Below are positions 1 through 8,642 of a stretch of 64,000 nt of DNA, piece after piece. Both the position numbers and the translations under genes were made by a program. Below the pieces are notes generated by a model, which saw only the letters and a list, made by a program, of their open reading frames with translations, was not told where the DNA came from and did not search any database. This DNA is from Sphingomonas echinoides ATCC 14820 (GTDB lineage Bacteria; Pseudomonadota; Alphaproteobacteria; Sphingomonadales; Sphingomonadaceae): contig NZ_JH584235.1 of NCBI RefSeq assembly GCF_000241465.1, positions 3,605,702 through 3,669,701 of the forward strand, given 5' to 3'. Within the stretch, counting starts at the first letter, position 1, and every line of letters begins with the position of its first letter.

Positions 1-12
1 GGGGGTTAGCAG

Positions 13-954
13 ATGACATTCAAGGCTGTGGCCAGCGCGTGCGCGCTCGGCCTGGGACTGGTGCTGGCCACGGCAGCGGAGGCGCAGAAGGACAGCGCGC
101 CGCAAAAATTGTCGCCCGAGGCGATCGCCTTCGAGAAGGGGCTGCACAAGCAAAGCGGCGATGTTGCCATTCCCGCCGCGCATGCCGTGCTGCATCTGGG
201 CGAGCGCTATTATTTCGTGCCCGCCGACGAGGCCAAGACGATCCTGACCAAGGTGTGGGGGAACCCGCCCTCCTCGGGTGACCGGGTGCTGGGTATCGTG
301 TTTGAAAAGGGGCGCACGATCTACGACAATGTCTGGGGCGCGATCGTCACGTATGAAGATACGGGCTATGTCCCCGACAAGGACGCCAAGACCGAGGATT
401 ATGACAAGGTCGTCGAGAGCATTCGCGCGGGCGAGGCCGAAGCCAATGATGAGCGCAAGAAGGGCGGCTATCCGACGATCCACCTGGTCGGTTGGGCGCA
501 GCAGCCATCTTATGACCCGGCGGCGCATTCGCTGATCTGGGCGCGCGACATCAAATTTTCGGATTCACCGGTCGATGCGCTGAATTACGATGTGCGGCTG
601 CTCGGACGGAAGGGCGTGCTGAGCCTCAACATGCTGTCCGACATGCAGCATTTGCCCGACGTGCGCGCGGCGGCGACCGACTTCGGCAAGGCGGCGGCGT
701 TTACGGCCGGGTCGACCTATGCCGATTACGACAAATCGGTCGACAAGACCGCCGAATATGGCCTGGCCGGGCTGGTCGCGGCGGGCGCGGGCGTTGTCGT
801 GGCCAAGAAGCTGGGGCTGCTGGCGATCGTGTTCGGCTTCTGGAAAGTGATCCTGGGCGGGCTCGCGGTCGCGGGTGCGGCGATTTCGCGCTTCTTCGGG
901 CGGATCTTCGGGCGCAAGCGCGATACGCTGGAGGGCGACGAGGGATCGCTATAG
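13..954 (+). CDS. DUF2167 family membrane protein
   Basis: A 313-residue protein with an N-terminal signal peptide (cleavage near AEAQ, residue 25) and a long periplasmic part. Two hydrophobic segments near residues 250-290 are followed by a basic tail (FFGRIFGRKR). The TAGSTYADYDKSVDKTAEYG stretch just before the membrane segments is typical of DUF2167 proteins, a family of unknown function. The ATG is preceded by GGGGG at a suitable distance. The gene stands alone, convergent with the MscS gene 4 bases downstream. Family assignment is confident; the role is unknown. Confidence 0.85.
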   Translation: MTFKAVASACALGLGLVLATAAEAQKDSAPQKLSPEAIAFEKGLHKQSGDVAIPAAHAVLHLGERYYFVPADEAKTILTKVWGNPPSSGDRVLGIVFEKGRTIYDNVWGAIVTYEDTGYVPDKDAKTEDYDKVVESIRAGEAEANDERKKGGYPTIHLVGWAQQPSYDPAAHSLIWARDIKFSDSPVDALNYDVRLLGRKGVLSLNMLSDMQHLPDVRAAATDFGKAAAFTAGSTYADYDKSVDKTAEYGLAGLVAAGAGVVVAKKLGLLAIVFGFWKVILGGLAVAGAAISRFFGRIFGRKRDTLEGDEGSL

Positions 955-958
955 CGGC

Positions 959-2218
959 TCAGCCGGTGCCGACGTCGCCATCGACGGCGGAATCGCTCGG
1001 GGCGGCACCGGTGCCGGTGCGACCATTGGTGCCCTTTGGTGCGGGCTTAGCCGGGGCCGCCGCTGCGTTATCCGTTGGATAGGGCAGTACCAGCCGTCCA
1101 TCCGGCGCGGCGGTGAAGCTGGTCTGAGTCGGATAGGCAAGCTGGATACCCGCGTCGTTCAGGCACCGGATGATCGCGAGGCCAACCGCGTGGCGCGCGT
1201 CATAGAACTCTTGGAAGGCGGCGGTCGGGGAGTCGAACTCGACATCGAAATCATAGCTTTGCGCGCCGAAGGTGATGAAGCCGGCGCGTACGAACTTCAT
1301 GCCGCCTGCCTCGACCACATCCTTGATCATCGATGGCAGCGCTTCCATCGTCTCGACCGGGGTCCATTGTACGAGCCCGAGCGTGAACACCACGCGGCGA
1401 TAGTCGCGCTGGGTGTTGTTGATGATTTCCTTTTCGAGCAATTGCTTGTTGGCGACGATGCGCTCTTCGCCGGTGACGCCGCGGATGCGGGTGGACTTCA
1501 ACCCGATCGCCTCGACCGTGCCGGCCGATTTGTCATAGCTGATCGCGTCGCCACGCCGGAACGGGCGGTCGAGCAGGATCGCGAGCGCCGCGAACAGGTC
1601 CGCAAAGATGCCCTGTGCTGCCAGACCGATCGCGATGCCGCCGACGCCGAGACCTGCGATCAGGCCGGTTACGTTGACGCCGAGATTGTCGAGCACAACG
1701 ATCGCCGCGATCGCGAACACCGCGAAGCTGACGAGCAAGCGGATGATGTTCATCGCGCTGCCGATCGCCTCGCCCGCATAATGGTCGCCGCCGGTGCGGT
1801 GCTCGATCGTCCCGAGAATGATTTCGCGCGCCCAGATCGCCATCTGGAACACCGCGACGATCACCCACAGCACATTGATCAGCGACAGCACTTCGCGCGG
1901 CGTCCCGGCAAAGGTGTCGGCGGTGACGATCTTGGCGGCGGCGATGACCATGAAGACATTGCCGGTCTGCAACGTCGCCCGCGCGGCGACGCCGAACCAG
2001 CCGCGCGGGCCGGAATCGCGCATGCAATATTTCCGCGCGAGCCGCCGCACGAAATGCAGCGCCATCACGATCACGCTCGCCACCGCCAGCACAATCAGGA
2101 TCTGCAGCCAGTGGGTGTGGACCCAATGATAGAGGATGCCGATGAAGCCGCGGGCTTGATCGTCCAGGTCGCCCACCCGAATGGGCGGCAGGATCGCGGT
2201 CGTATTTTTGGTAGTCAT
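959..2218 (-). CDS. MscS-family mechanosensitive ion channel
   Basis: A 419-residue inner-membrane protein predicted to open under membrane tension and release solutes during hypo-osmotic shock. Several N-terminal hydrophobic helices (from about residue 35) precede the Gly/Ala-rich pore helix, seen as GLIAGLGVGGIAIGLAAQGI. The MscS beta domain follows (DAISYDKSAGTVEAIGLKST) and then the cytoplasmic domain. The C-terminal 40 residues are Ala/Pro/Gly-rich and probably disordered. It lies 8 bases after the topoisomerase IB stop on the same strand, so the two are probably co-transcribed. Family certain; gating and selectivity cannot be told. Confidence 0.9.
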   Translation of the reverse strand: MTTKNTTAILPPIRVGDLDDQARGFIGILYHWVHTHWLQILIVLAVASVIVMALHFVRRLARKYCMRDSGPRGWFGVAARATLQTGNVFMVIAAAKIVTADTFAGTPREVLSLINVLWVIVAVFQMAIWAREIILGTIEHRTGGDHYAGEAIGSAMNIIRLLVSFAVFAIAAIVVLDNLGVNVTGLIAGLGVGGIAIGLAAQGIFADLFAALAILLDRPFRRGDAISYDKSAGTVEAIGLKSTRIRGVTGEERIVANKQLLEKEIINNTQRDYRRVVFTLGLVQWTPVETMEALPSMIKDVVEAGGMKFVRAGFITFGAQSYDFDVEFDSPTAAFQEFYDARHAVGLAIIRCLNDAGIQLAYPTQTSFTAAPDGRLVLPYPTDNAAAAPAKPAPKGTNGRTGTGAAPSDSAVDGDVGTG

Positions 2219-2226
2219 GGGAACCT

Positions 2227-3246
2227 TCAGGCGGCTTGGGCGGTCGCCAATTGCGTGGCGCTTTCGAGCAGGGCGATCAAGCCGCGTTCGGCGCGCGAGA
2301 GATATTGTGTGCGGCGCGGCAGGCGCAGGCTGGCGCGGAACGCCGTCTGTCCGTCCTTGGCGAGCGCCAGCAAGGCCGGGTGGACATAGGATTTGCGCGC
2401 GATCGCGGGCGTGTTGCCCAGCGTTTCGCTCACCGGCAGCAGCATTGTCTTGAGGCTGATATCGGCGCGTGCTTCGGCCAGTGCCTCAAACGCCAGCACG
2501 CTCGCCGACCAGGTGCGGAAATGCTTGGCGGTGAAATCCTGCCCCATGGCGGCGCGGATATAGGCGTTGACGTCGGACGAGGTGACGGGGTGGGTTTCCC
2601 CCGCTTGATCGACCCAGCGGAACAGATGCTGCCCCGGCAAATCCTGGCATTTCCGCACGAAACGAGTGAGCGAACCGTCGGTGATCGTTAGCACGCGCAA
2701 TTTGCCCGACTTCGCCTTGAACTGCAGTTTCAAGGCTCGCCCCTTCAGCGCGGCATGGCGTTTGCGCAGCGTGGTCGCGCCGAAGCTCTTATTCGCTTTC
2801 ACATAGCCCTCATTGCCGATGCGGACCTTGCCGAGATCGAGCAGGCGAACGACCGCCGCCACGGCGGTATCCTTGCCGATCCCGCGTTTGGCGAGGTCGG
2901 CTGCGACACGCGCACGCAATTTGGGGAGCGCGCGGCCGAACGGCGCGCACAGATCATATTTCGCGGCTTCCTGGGTTTCGCGGAAACCGGTGTGATAGCG
3001 ATATTGCTTGCGGCCCTTCTCATCCCAGCCGACCGCCTGGATATGGCCGCCCGGCGTAGGGCAGAACCACGCATCGCGATAGGCGGGCGGCAAGCCGATC
3101 GCGTTCAGCCGGTCGATTTCGGCGCGATCGGTAATGCGCTTGCCGTTCACGTCGAAATAGCCCCAGCCATGGCGCATTTTCTTGCGCGCAATGCCGGGCT
3201 CGCTGTCGTCGCAATAGGTGATTTCGCAAAGTGTTTCGGCCGTCAT
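2227..3246 (-). CDS. DNA topoisomerase IB (poxvirus type)
   Basis: A 339-residue type IB topoisomerase that relaxes supercoils through a 3'-phosphotyrosine intermediate. The N-terminal domain contains YCDDSEPGIARKK and IGLPPAYRDAWFCP, typical of bacterial poxvirus-like enzymes. Catalytic residues are visible: Arg/Lys in KDTAVAAVVRLLD and QFKAKSGK, the FRTWSAS box, and the nucleophile Tyr in ARKSYVHPALL. Two ATGs are possible (3246 or 3258, adding MKWV); neither has a strong ribosome site. It faces the PfpI gene across a short divergent intergenic region. Confidence 0.88.
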   Translation of the reverse strand: MTAETLCEITYCDDSEPGIARKKMRHGWGYFDVNGKRITDRAEIDRLNAIGLPPAYRDAWFCPTPGGHIQAVGWDEKGRKQYRYHTGFRETQEAAKYDLCAPFGRALPKLRARVAADLAKRGIGKDTAVAAVVRLLDLGKVRIGNEGYVKANKSFGATTLRKRHAALKGRALKLQFKAKSGKLRVLTITDGSLTRFVRKCQDLPGQHLFRWVDQAGETHPVTSSDVNAYIRAAMGQDFTAKHFRTWSASVLAFEALAEARADISLKTMLLPVSETLGNTPAIARKSYVHPALLALAKDGQTAFRASLRLPRRTQYLSRAERGLIALLESATQLATAQAA

Positions 3247-3338
3247 CACCCATTTCAATGCACGGATCGTCGCATCGTTCCGGAACGGGGAGGCGCGCTC
3301 GCGGGTTGAGCGGCGCGAACCCCCAGCGGAGATCCCCC

Positions 3339-3890
3339 ATGACCGACCTTTCCGACACGCATGTGCTGATCCTGGCGACCGATGGCTTCGAGCAGGACGA
3401 GTTGTTCAAGCCGCGCCAGGCGCTGCTCGATGCCGGCGTCAAGGTGACGCTCGCCTCGATCAAGACCGATCCGATCCAGGGCATGCAGCATGATGTGAAG
3501 GGCGACACGATCGTGCCCGACCTGTTGCTGGAGGATGTCGATACCGAGGATTACACTGCGCTGTTGCTGCCCGGCGGCGTCGCCAATCCGGACACGCTGC
3601 GGATGAATGATCGTGCGATCGAAATCATCGAGGAATTTGCCGATGATGAAAAGCTGATCGCGGCGATCTGCCACGCGCCGTGGCTGTTGATCGAGGCGGA
3701 TGTCGTCGATGGCCGCCGCATGACGAGCTGGCCGTCGCTGCGCACCGATCTTGCCAATGCCGGGGCCGATGTCGTCGATGAGGCCGTGGTGCGCGATGGC
3801 CAGTTCATCACCAGCCGGATGCCCGATGACATCCCCGCCTTCAACGCGGCGGTCCTGGAAGCGCTTCAGGAAGCGCTGGAAGAAGCCTGA
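3339..3890 (+). CDS. PfpI/DJ-1 family protein (type 1 glutamine amidotransferase-like)
   Basis: A 183-residue cytoplasmic protein of the DJ-1/PfpI superfamily. It has the nucleophile-elbow cysteine in AAICHAPWLL and the upstream glutamate in ATDGFEQDEL. PGGVANPDTLR and SWPSLRTDLANAGA match YhbO/PfpI-type members, reported as proteases, chaperones or deglycases of glycated proteins. The frame stays open upstream, but ATG at 3339 has a GCGGAG ribosome site and begins the conserved fold, so that start was chosen. The 3' end overlaps the convergent acyltransferase by about 25 bases. Confidence 0.88.
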   Translation: MTDLSDTHVLILATDGFEQDELFKPRQALLDAGVKVTLASIKTDPIQGMQHDVKGDTIVPDLLLEDVDTEDYTALLLPGGVANPDTLRMNDRAIEIIEEFADDEKLIAAICHAPWLLIEADVVDGRRMTSWPSLRTDLANAGADVVDEAVVRDGQFITSRMPDDIPAFNAAVLEALQEALEEA

Positions 3891-4963
3891 ACCCGTGCCC
3901 CCGTCCGCTGCCAGCGGGCGGGGATGCGGTTCATCCAATTCTGCGCGGGGCGCTCCACCAGATGGTGGAGCGCCACCGAACTGCCGAGCACCAGCGCCAG
4001 ATAGAGCGCGATCAGCATCGGCGGGATGGCATGGGCATCCGCGACGAAGACCAGCTTGAACACCCCGAACAGCAGGAAGTGACCGAGATAGGTCGCGTAG
4101 CTGATTTCCCCCAAAGAGTGCAGCGCCGGGGTTTCGAGCGGGTTGCCGCGCCGGTCTGCGGTGAGCGCGAGGGCCAGCAACAGCGCAGCGAATGCGCCGG
4201 GTACGGTCAGCGTTTCGGGCGCGCCCAAGGCCGCGGCGGCCAGCCCGGCGACACCGAGTGTCGTCGCCAAGACAGCGGGCAGGGCGGGGGCGTCGCGCCA
4301 CCGCATCCACAGCGCGCAGATCGCGGAGCCTGTGGCGAACTCGATTAGGCAGCGCCGGAGCCCGAAGGTCCAGATATCGGTGCCGAGCGTCGGCGCGCCC
4401 GCCATTGCGGCGTGGAGCAGCACCAGCAGCGCCGCGATCGTGGCGAGCACCGCCCAGCTGGGTACGCGCCGCCAGTCGAGGCTGAAGGCCAGCAGCGGGA
4501 ACAGCAGATACGCTGCCCATTCGGTGCTGATCGACCAGCTCGGGTCGTTCCACGCCAGATGATCGGTGAAGCCCCAATTTTGCAGCAGCAGGATGTGGAG
4601 CGGCAGATCGGCAAAGCGGTGATGCACCGCATCATGCTTGCCCAGCGCCAGCAGCAAGAGCGCCAGCGCGACCGCGCAGCCAAGCATGAACAGGTGCAGC
4701 GGCCAGATCCGCGCCAGCCGTCGCCACAGGAAACCCGGCACCGCGCCGATCCCGCCGCGCCGCAAACGCTCGCTCCAGCTCAGCCAGATCACGAAGCCCG
4801 AGAGCAGGAAGAAGAAATCGACCGCGAGATAGCCCTTGGCGAGCACCGCCACCACGCTGTGCGGCAGCCCCGCCACCGACAAGCGGGTATGGTAGAGCAC
4901 CACCAGCCACGCGGCGATGCCGCGCATCCCGGTCAGCGCGCGCAACTCGTGCCGGGCGCTCAT
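3866..4963 (-). CDS. acyltransferase 3 family membrane protein
   Basis: A 365-residue multi-pass inner-membrane O-acyltransferase, the class that acetylates or succinylates surface polysaccharides. N-terminal signatures RALTGMRGIAAWLVVLYHT and DFFFLLSGFVIWLSW are classic for acyltransferase 3, with about ten hydrophobic helices after them. The chosen ATG at 4963 overlaps the stop of the upstream ligase gene as ATGA; a longer reading to 5005 is possible but less likely. It is the last gene of a three-gene minus-strand unit. Modification of the polymer made with the ligase is inferred from this linkage. Confidence 0.85.
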   Translation of the reverse strand: MSARHELRALTGMRGIAAWLVVLYHTRLSVAGLPHSVVAVLAKGYLAVDFFFLLSGFVIWLSWSERLRRGGIGAVPGFLWRRLARIWPLHLFMLGCAVALALLLLALGKHDAVHHRFADLPLHILLLQNWGFTDHLAWNDPSWSISTEWAAYLLFPLLAFSLDWRRVPSWAVLATIAALLVLLHAAMAGAPTLGTDIWTFGLRRCLIEFATGSAICALWMRWRDAPALPAVLATTLGVAGLAAAALGAPETLTVPGAFAALLLALALTADRRGNPLETPALHSLGEISYATYLGHFLLFGVFKLVFVADAHAIPPMLIALYLALVLGSSVALHHLVERPAQNWMNRIPARWQRTGARVQASSSAS

Positions 4964-6315
4964 GCCGCGACCGCCTCGGGCCGAGGCTTGCGGATCGGCC
5001 GCCATGCCGACGCGCGGCGTTTGCGCGCGAGATAGGTGTCAAGCCCGATCTGCGCGCCGATCAGCATGTAGACGAAAGGCTGGAATGCGATGGCGATGAA
5101 CGCCGCCCCCAGCAGATAGACGATATGTGCCGATTGCAGCGCGCCGGCGAGTGGGGTCACCCAGGCGTATTCGGCCTGCTTGCGGTAGCGATGCCGCAGC
5201 ACCTCCATGCGGAGGATGCCGGTCAGGTTGATCAGCACCCAGATGGCGAGCCCCGGAAAGCCTTGTTCGCCGAGCATCTCGAAATAGGCGCTGTGGAAGG
5301 CACGTGCCTGATCGACGGTCAGCTTACGGTCGACGGTGGCGTTGCTGGCGTCGCCCTCCACCTTCTCGGTGTCGTAGCGGATCTTGTTCTGGCGGTACAT
5401 TTCGAAGCCGCCGCCGAGCGGATGCTCCTTGGCATACTCCCATGTCCAGCCCCAGACGGCGAGCCGGGTCGAGGCGGATTCATCGCCCTTATAGGTTTTG
5501 ATCGTGCTCATGCGATTGGTGAAGGAGGAGGGCAGGAACGGCACCGCCAGCACGCCCATTGCGCCCAACAACCCGAGATAGAGCAATTTCCGCTTGGCGT
5601 CGCGCAGCATCAGCAAGGCGACCAGACCGATGCACAAAAGGCCGGTGCGCGTCGACGTGCCGACCGGGATCAGCAGGCACGAGAAGACCAGCGCATAGCA
5701 AAAGCCCTTCACCTTCCAATCGGGCGGGAAGATCGTGCCGTGGCGCGTGAACCACAGGATCAGCGGGATGATCGCGACCGCGACGGTCGAGATGGTCGAG
5801 CCTTCGTACAGCCCCGAATTGTTGGAGACCATCAGGTTGAGCGTGCCGTAACCGCCCCCGCCGCTGGCGATGGTCTTGGCCCCGCCAACGATGATGATCG
5901 AGGCCGCCGACGCCACCATCACCAGCAACAGCGCCTCGATTCGCAGCTTCGTGCGCAGCGTGAAGGGCAGGAAGGCAGCGAAGGCCAGCGCCTTCCACAC
6001 CCACCCCCATTTATCGAGCGCCTCGACCGGGAAATCGGCGTTCAGCGTCGTGGCATAGCAATAGGCCAGCAGCAGCACGATCAGCACCTGGCGCGGCGCG
6101 ATGCGCGTTTCGGCTTTGTCGTCTGCGAGCATCCAGCCGCCGACCGACAACACCACCGCGATCAGCGAGATCGGCACGGCGTTGAGCAGATAATAGGTCA
6201 GCCGCTGCGGGCTGACGATATCGATATAGACATAGGCCAGCACGAACACGAACGGACGGCGAAAGCCCGCCGCGAAGAACGCGCCGAGAAAGGCGACGAA
6301 GAACAGGTCACGCAC
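4960..6315 (-). CDS. putative O-glycosylation ligase, exosortase A-associated (Wzy/O-antigen ligase family)
   Basis: A 451-residue polytopic membrane protein. The N-terminus (RRPFVFVLAYVYIDIVSPQR) matches the DUF5935-type domain of exosortase-A-associated O-glycosylation ligases. The C-terminal half has the Wzy_C loop with the TSTRTGLL arginine and HSAYFEMLGEQGFPGLAIW, characteristic of O-antigen ligases and polymerases. The start is GTG, overlapping the tail of the upstream 42-codon ORF by 8 bases, and the stop overlaps the acyltransferase start. It probably ligates or polymerises an exported glycan. The exosortase itself is not in the window. Confidence 0.82.
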   Translation of the reverse strand: MRDLFFVAFLGAFFAAGFRRPFVFVLAYVYIDIVSPQRLTYYLLNAVPISLIAVVLSVGGWMLADDKAETRIAPRQVLIVLLLAYCYATTLNADFPVEALDKWGWVWKALAFAAFLPFTLRTKLRIEALLLVMVASAASIIIVGGAKTIASGGGGYGTLNLMVSNNSGLYEGSTISTVAVAIIPLILWFTRHGTIFPPDWKVKGFCYALVFSCLLIPVGTSTRTGLLCIGLVALLMLRDAKRKLLYLGLLGAMGVLAVPFLPSSFTNRMSTIKTYKGDESASTRLAVWGWTWEYAKEHPLGGGFEMYRQNKIRYDTEKVEGDASNATVDRKLTVDQARAFHSAYFEMLGEQGFPGLAIWVLINLTGILRMEVLRHRYRKQAEYAWVTPLAGALQSAHIVYLLGAAFIAIAFQPFVYMLIGAQIGLDTYLARKRRASAWRPIRKPRPEAVAA

Positions 6316-6436
6316 GCGGGCGACCCTTTCTGGGCGGCGGCGTGTCTTCGCGGTCGAGATCGGGGCGACGCAGCAGCCGCCACACCGCCAGCGCGATCAG
6401 GCCATGGCTGATCGCGAGCGCGAGATTGTCGATCAT
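6308..6436 (-). CDS. small membrane ORF upstream of ligase (42 aa, hypothetical)
   Basis: A 42-codon ORF, ATG at 6434-6436 and TGA at 6308-6310. The product starts MIDNLALAISHGLIALAVW, one hydrophobic helix, followed by the basic LLRRP and a charged Pro/Arg-rich tail. Its stop overlaps the GTG start of the ligase, as expected for translational coupling. I do not recognise the family. Support is the overlap geometry, one clean transmembrane segment with a positive-inside tail, and the otherwise empty gap between divergent genes. It could also be a leader peptide. Confidence 0.5.
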   Translation of the reverse strand: MIDNLALAISHGLIALAVWRLLRRPDLDREDTPPPRKGRPRA

Positions 6437-6518
6437 GAGGCGGCCTGACTTTCCACGGGAGTGGTGTAGGGCGTGCGGGTTGAGGCTCCGTTAAGCAGTG
6501 CCGCGCTATGGAGCGCGC

Positions 6519-7760
6519 ATGCGCATCCTCCACATCCTGGACCACGGCCTGCCGCTGCAAAGTGGATACACCTTTCGCACACGGGCGATCCTGAAGAGCC
6601 AGATGCGGCACGGCTGGCAGGTGGCCGCCGTCACCGGCCCGCGCAATGGCGCGCGCGACTTGGCGGCGGAAACCGTCGATGGCATCGATTTTTTCCGCAC
6701 CCCGCCCGTTCCCGAGACGATCAGCCCGTTTGGCGAGCTGCGCGAAATCCGCGCCTTTGCCCGCCGCATCGAGGAAGTGGTCGCGGAATTTAAGCCCGAC
6801 ATTCTGCACGCGCATTCGCCGGTGCTGGATGCGGTCGCCGCGCTGCGGGTGGCGCGCAAGCGCAAGCTGCCCCTGGTGTATGAGATTCGCGCTTTTTGGG
6901 AGGATGCCGCCGTTGGCAACGGCACCGGGCGCGAAGGATCGCTGCGCTACCGTGCGACGCGCGCGCTCGAAACCTGGGCGGTGCGGCGCGCCGACGCGGT
7001 GGCGGTGATTTGCGAGGGGCTGCGCGGCGATCTGGTCGCGCGGGGAATCGATCCGGCCAAGCTGCTGGTGTCGCCCAATGGCGTCGACATGGCGGTGTTC
7101 GGTGATCCCTTGGCCTATGATTCGGCGTTGGCCGAGTCGCTTGGCCTGAAGGATGCCGAGGTGATCGGCTTTATCGGCAGCTTCTATGATTATGAGGGCC
7201 TTGATGATCTGATCGCGGCGATGCCGACGCTGGTCGCGGCGCGGCCCAAGGCGCGTTTGGTGTTGGTCGGCGGCGGCCCGATGGAGGACGCCTTGCGCGC
7301 GCAGGCCGCAGCCTCACCAGTGGCGGCGCAGATCCACTTTATCGGGCGCGTCCCGCATACCGAGGTCGATCGCTATTACAGCCTGATCGACGTGCTCGCC
7401 TATCCGCGCAAACGGATGCGGCTGACCGATCTGGTCACGCCGCTCAAGCCGCTGGAGGCGATGGCGCAGCGTCGTCTTGTCGCCGCGTCGGACGTTGGCG
7501 GGCACCGTGAGCTGATTCGCCACAATGATACCGGCACGCTGTTCCCGCCCGACGACCCGGTGGCGATGGCCAACGCGCTGGCGGCGCTGCTCGCGGATCG
7601 CGACGGCTGGGACGGGCGGCGCGAACGCGGCCGTGCCTTTGTCGAGGCGGAGCGCAACTGGGCCGTTAATGTTGCGCGTTATGGGCCTGTTTACCAGAAA
7701 CTTACCGGTGCGGTGGCATCGTCTGCGTCATGGCCGTGTTCTCCCGTTCCCAATCTCTGA
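6519..7760 (+). CDS. glycosyltransferase, exosortase A system-associated (GT4 family)
   Basis: A 413-residue GT-B fold glycosyltransferase. The N-terminus MRILHILDHGLPLQSGYTFR closely fits the exosortase-A-associated family. The donor-binding half has VIGFIGSFYDYEGLDDLI and the EX7E-type region TPLKPLEAMAQRRLVAASDV. An upstream GTG at 6498 would add seven residues, but ATG at 6519 matches the family start. It is divergent from the ligase unit. The product probably adds a sugar to a lipid-linked polysaccharide precursor. The 3' end overlaps the next ORF by about 30 bases. Confidence 0.85.
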   Translation: MRILHILDHGLPLQSGYTFRTRAILKSQMRHGWQVAAVTGPRNGARDLAAETVDGIDFFRTPPVPETISPFGELREIRAFARRIEEVVAEFKPDILHAHSPVLDAVAALRVARKRKLPLVYEIRAFWEDAAVGNGTGREGSLRYRATRALETWAVRRADAVAVICEGLRGDLVARGIDPAKLLVSPNGVDMAVFGDPLAYDSALAESLGLKDAEVIGFIGSFYDYEGLDDLIAAMPTLVAARPKARLVLVGGGPMEDALRAQAAASPVAAQIHFIGRVPHTEVDRYYSLIDVLAYPRKRMRLTDLVTPLKPLEAMAQRRLVAASDVGGHRELIRHNDTGTLFPPDDPVAMANALAALLADRDGWDGRRERGRAFVEAERNWAVNVARYGPVYQKLTGAVASSASWPCSPVPNL

Positions 7761-8575
7761 TTCTCCCGGTCGCACCGTTGGCGGCCACCGTGATCGGCGT
7801 ACTGACCGCTGCCATGTTCGCGCTGGTGCCGACCGACCTCCTCGAATCGATGGTCGTGGATAGCGGGATCGCCTCAGTGCTGTCGGCCGCCGAACCGCCG
7901 CTTGGGCTGACCGCGCGGTTGGTGCTGGTGCTGCTATGTGGCGGCGGCATTGGTTTGATGGCGTGGTTCGCTTTGTTCCTCACCTTCGGCGCACGCACGA
8001 TCGTGATCCAGCGCTCGCGCGGTGAGCGGGGCAGTGCGCCGGTGTTGCGCCGCGCCGATGCTCATCCCGATGCGCCGGCGCGCCGACCGCTCTTCGCCAA
8101 TACCGATCTCGGCACGCCGTTTCTCGATGTCCGCGCGCCCGCCGTCCCCGTCACGGCACCGGCGGCGGTGGAGCCGCCGGTCGAACGCCCGTTGCCGATT
8201 GATCTCGAACAACCACTGGCCGCTTATGGCCGGGTCGCGGTGCCTGAAACCCCGCTGAGCGGGGCGCCGACCCCGGCGCGGGACGGACCTGTCGTCATCC
8301 TTCCCGCCGAACGCCCGCAGACCTTTGATCCCGGGGAGCGCTTCGAAACCTTCCCGCTGACCCCGATGGTGCGATCGACCCCGCAGCCCGTGATGGAAGC
8401 GCCGGTGCCGCCGGTCGCGCCCGCACGGGCCGATCCATCCGATACGATTCACGCCTTGCTCGACCGGCTGGAGCGGGTGGTGGGGCAACGCCCGCCTGCG
8501 ACCCCGCCGCCGCCGCAGGAGACGTTGGAGGACACGCTGGCGGTGCTGCGCCGGATGGCGACGGGCGCGCGCTGA
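7730..8575 (+). CDS. hypothetical two-TM, proline-rich protein
   Basis: A 281-residue protein not assigned to a family. Hydrophobic segments lie near residues 8-28 and 62-84. A long cytoplasmic or periplasmic region rich in Pro, Ala and Arg follows, ending in a short charged helix (TIHALLDRLERVVGQR and ETLEDTLAVLRRMATGAR) that may be a coiled coil. The coding sequence overlaps the 3' end of the glycosyltransferase gene, which argues for co-expression. No catalytic motif is visible. Confidence 0.6.
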   Translation: MAVFSRSQSLILPVAPLAATVIGVLTAAMFALVPTDLLESMVVDSGIASVLSAAEPPLGLTARLVLVLLCGGGIGLMAWFALFLTFGARTIVIQRSRGERGSAPVLRRADAHPDAPARRPLFANTDLGTPFLDVRAPAVPVTAPAAVEPPVERPLPIDLEQPLAAYGRVAVPETPLSGAPTPARDGPVVILPAERPQTFDPGERFETFPLTPMVRSTPQPVMEAPVPPVAPARADPSDTIHALLDRLERVVGQRPPATPPPPQETLEDTLAVLRRMATGAR

Positions 8576-8642
8576 GCGGTTATCCCCGGCTTTAATCGCG
8601 CCTGCCCCTTGAGTGGCGGCGGCTGGGGTGGGACAAGGGGGG

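Noticed and set aside
875..2389. A 504-codon plus-strand frame across the MscS gene
   Set aside because: It runs antisense to a clear MscS channel and begins inside the DUF2167 gene; no motif.
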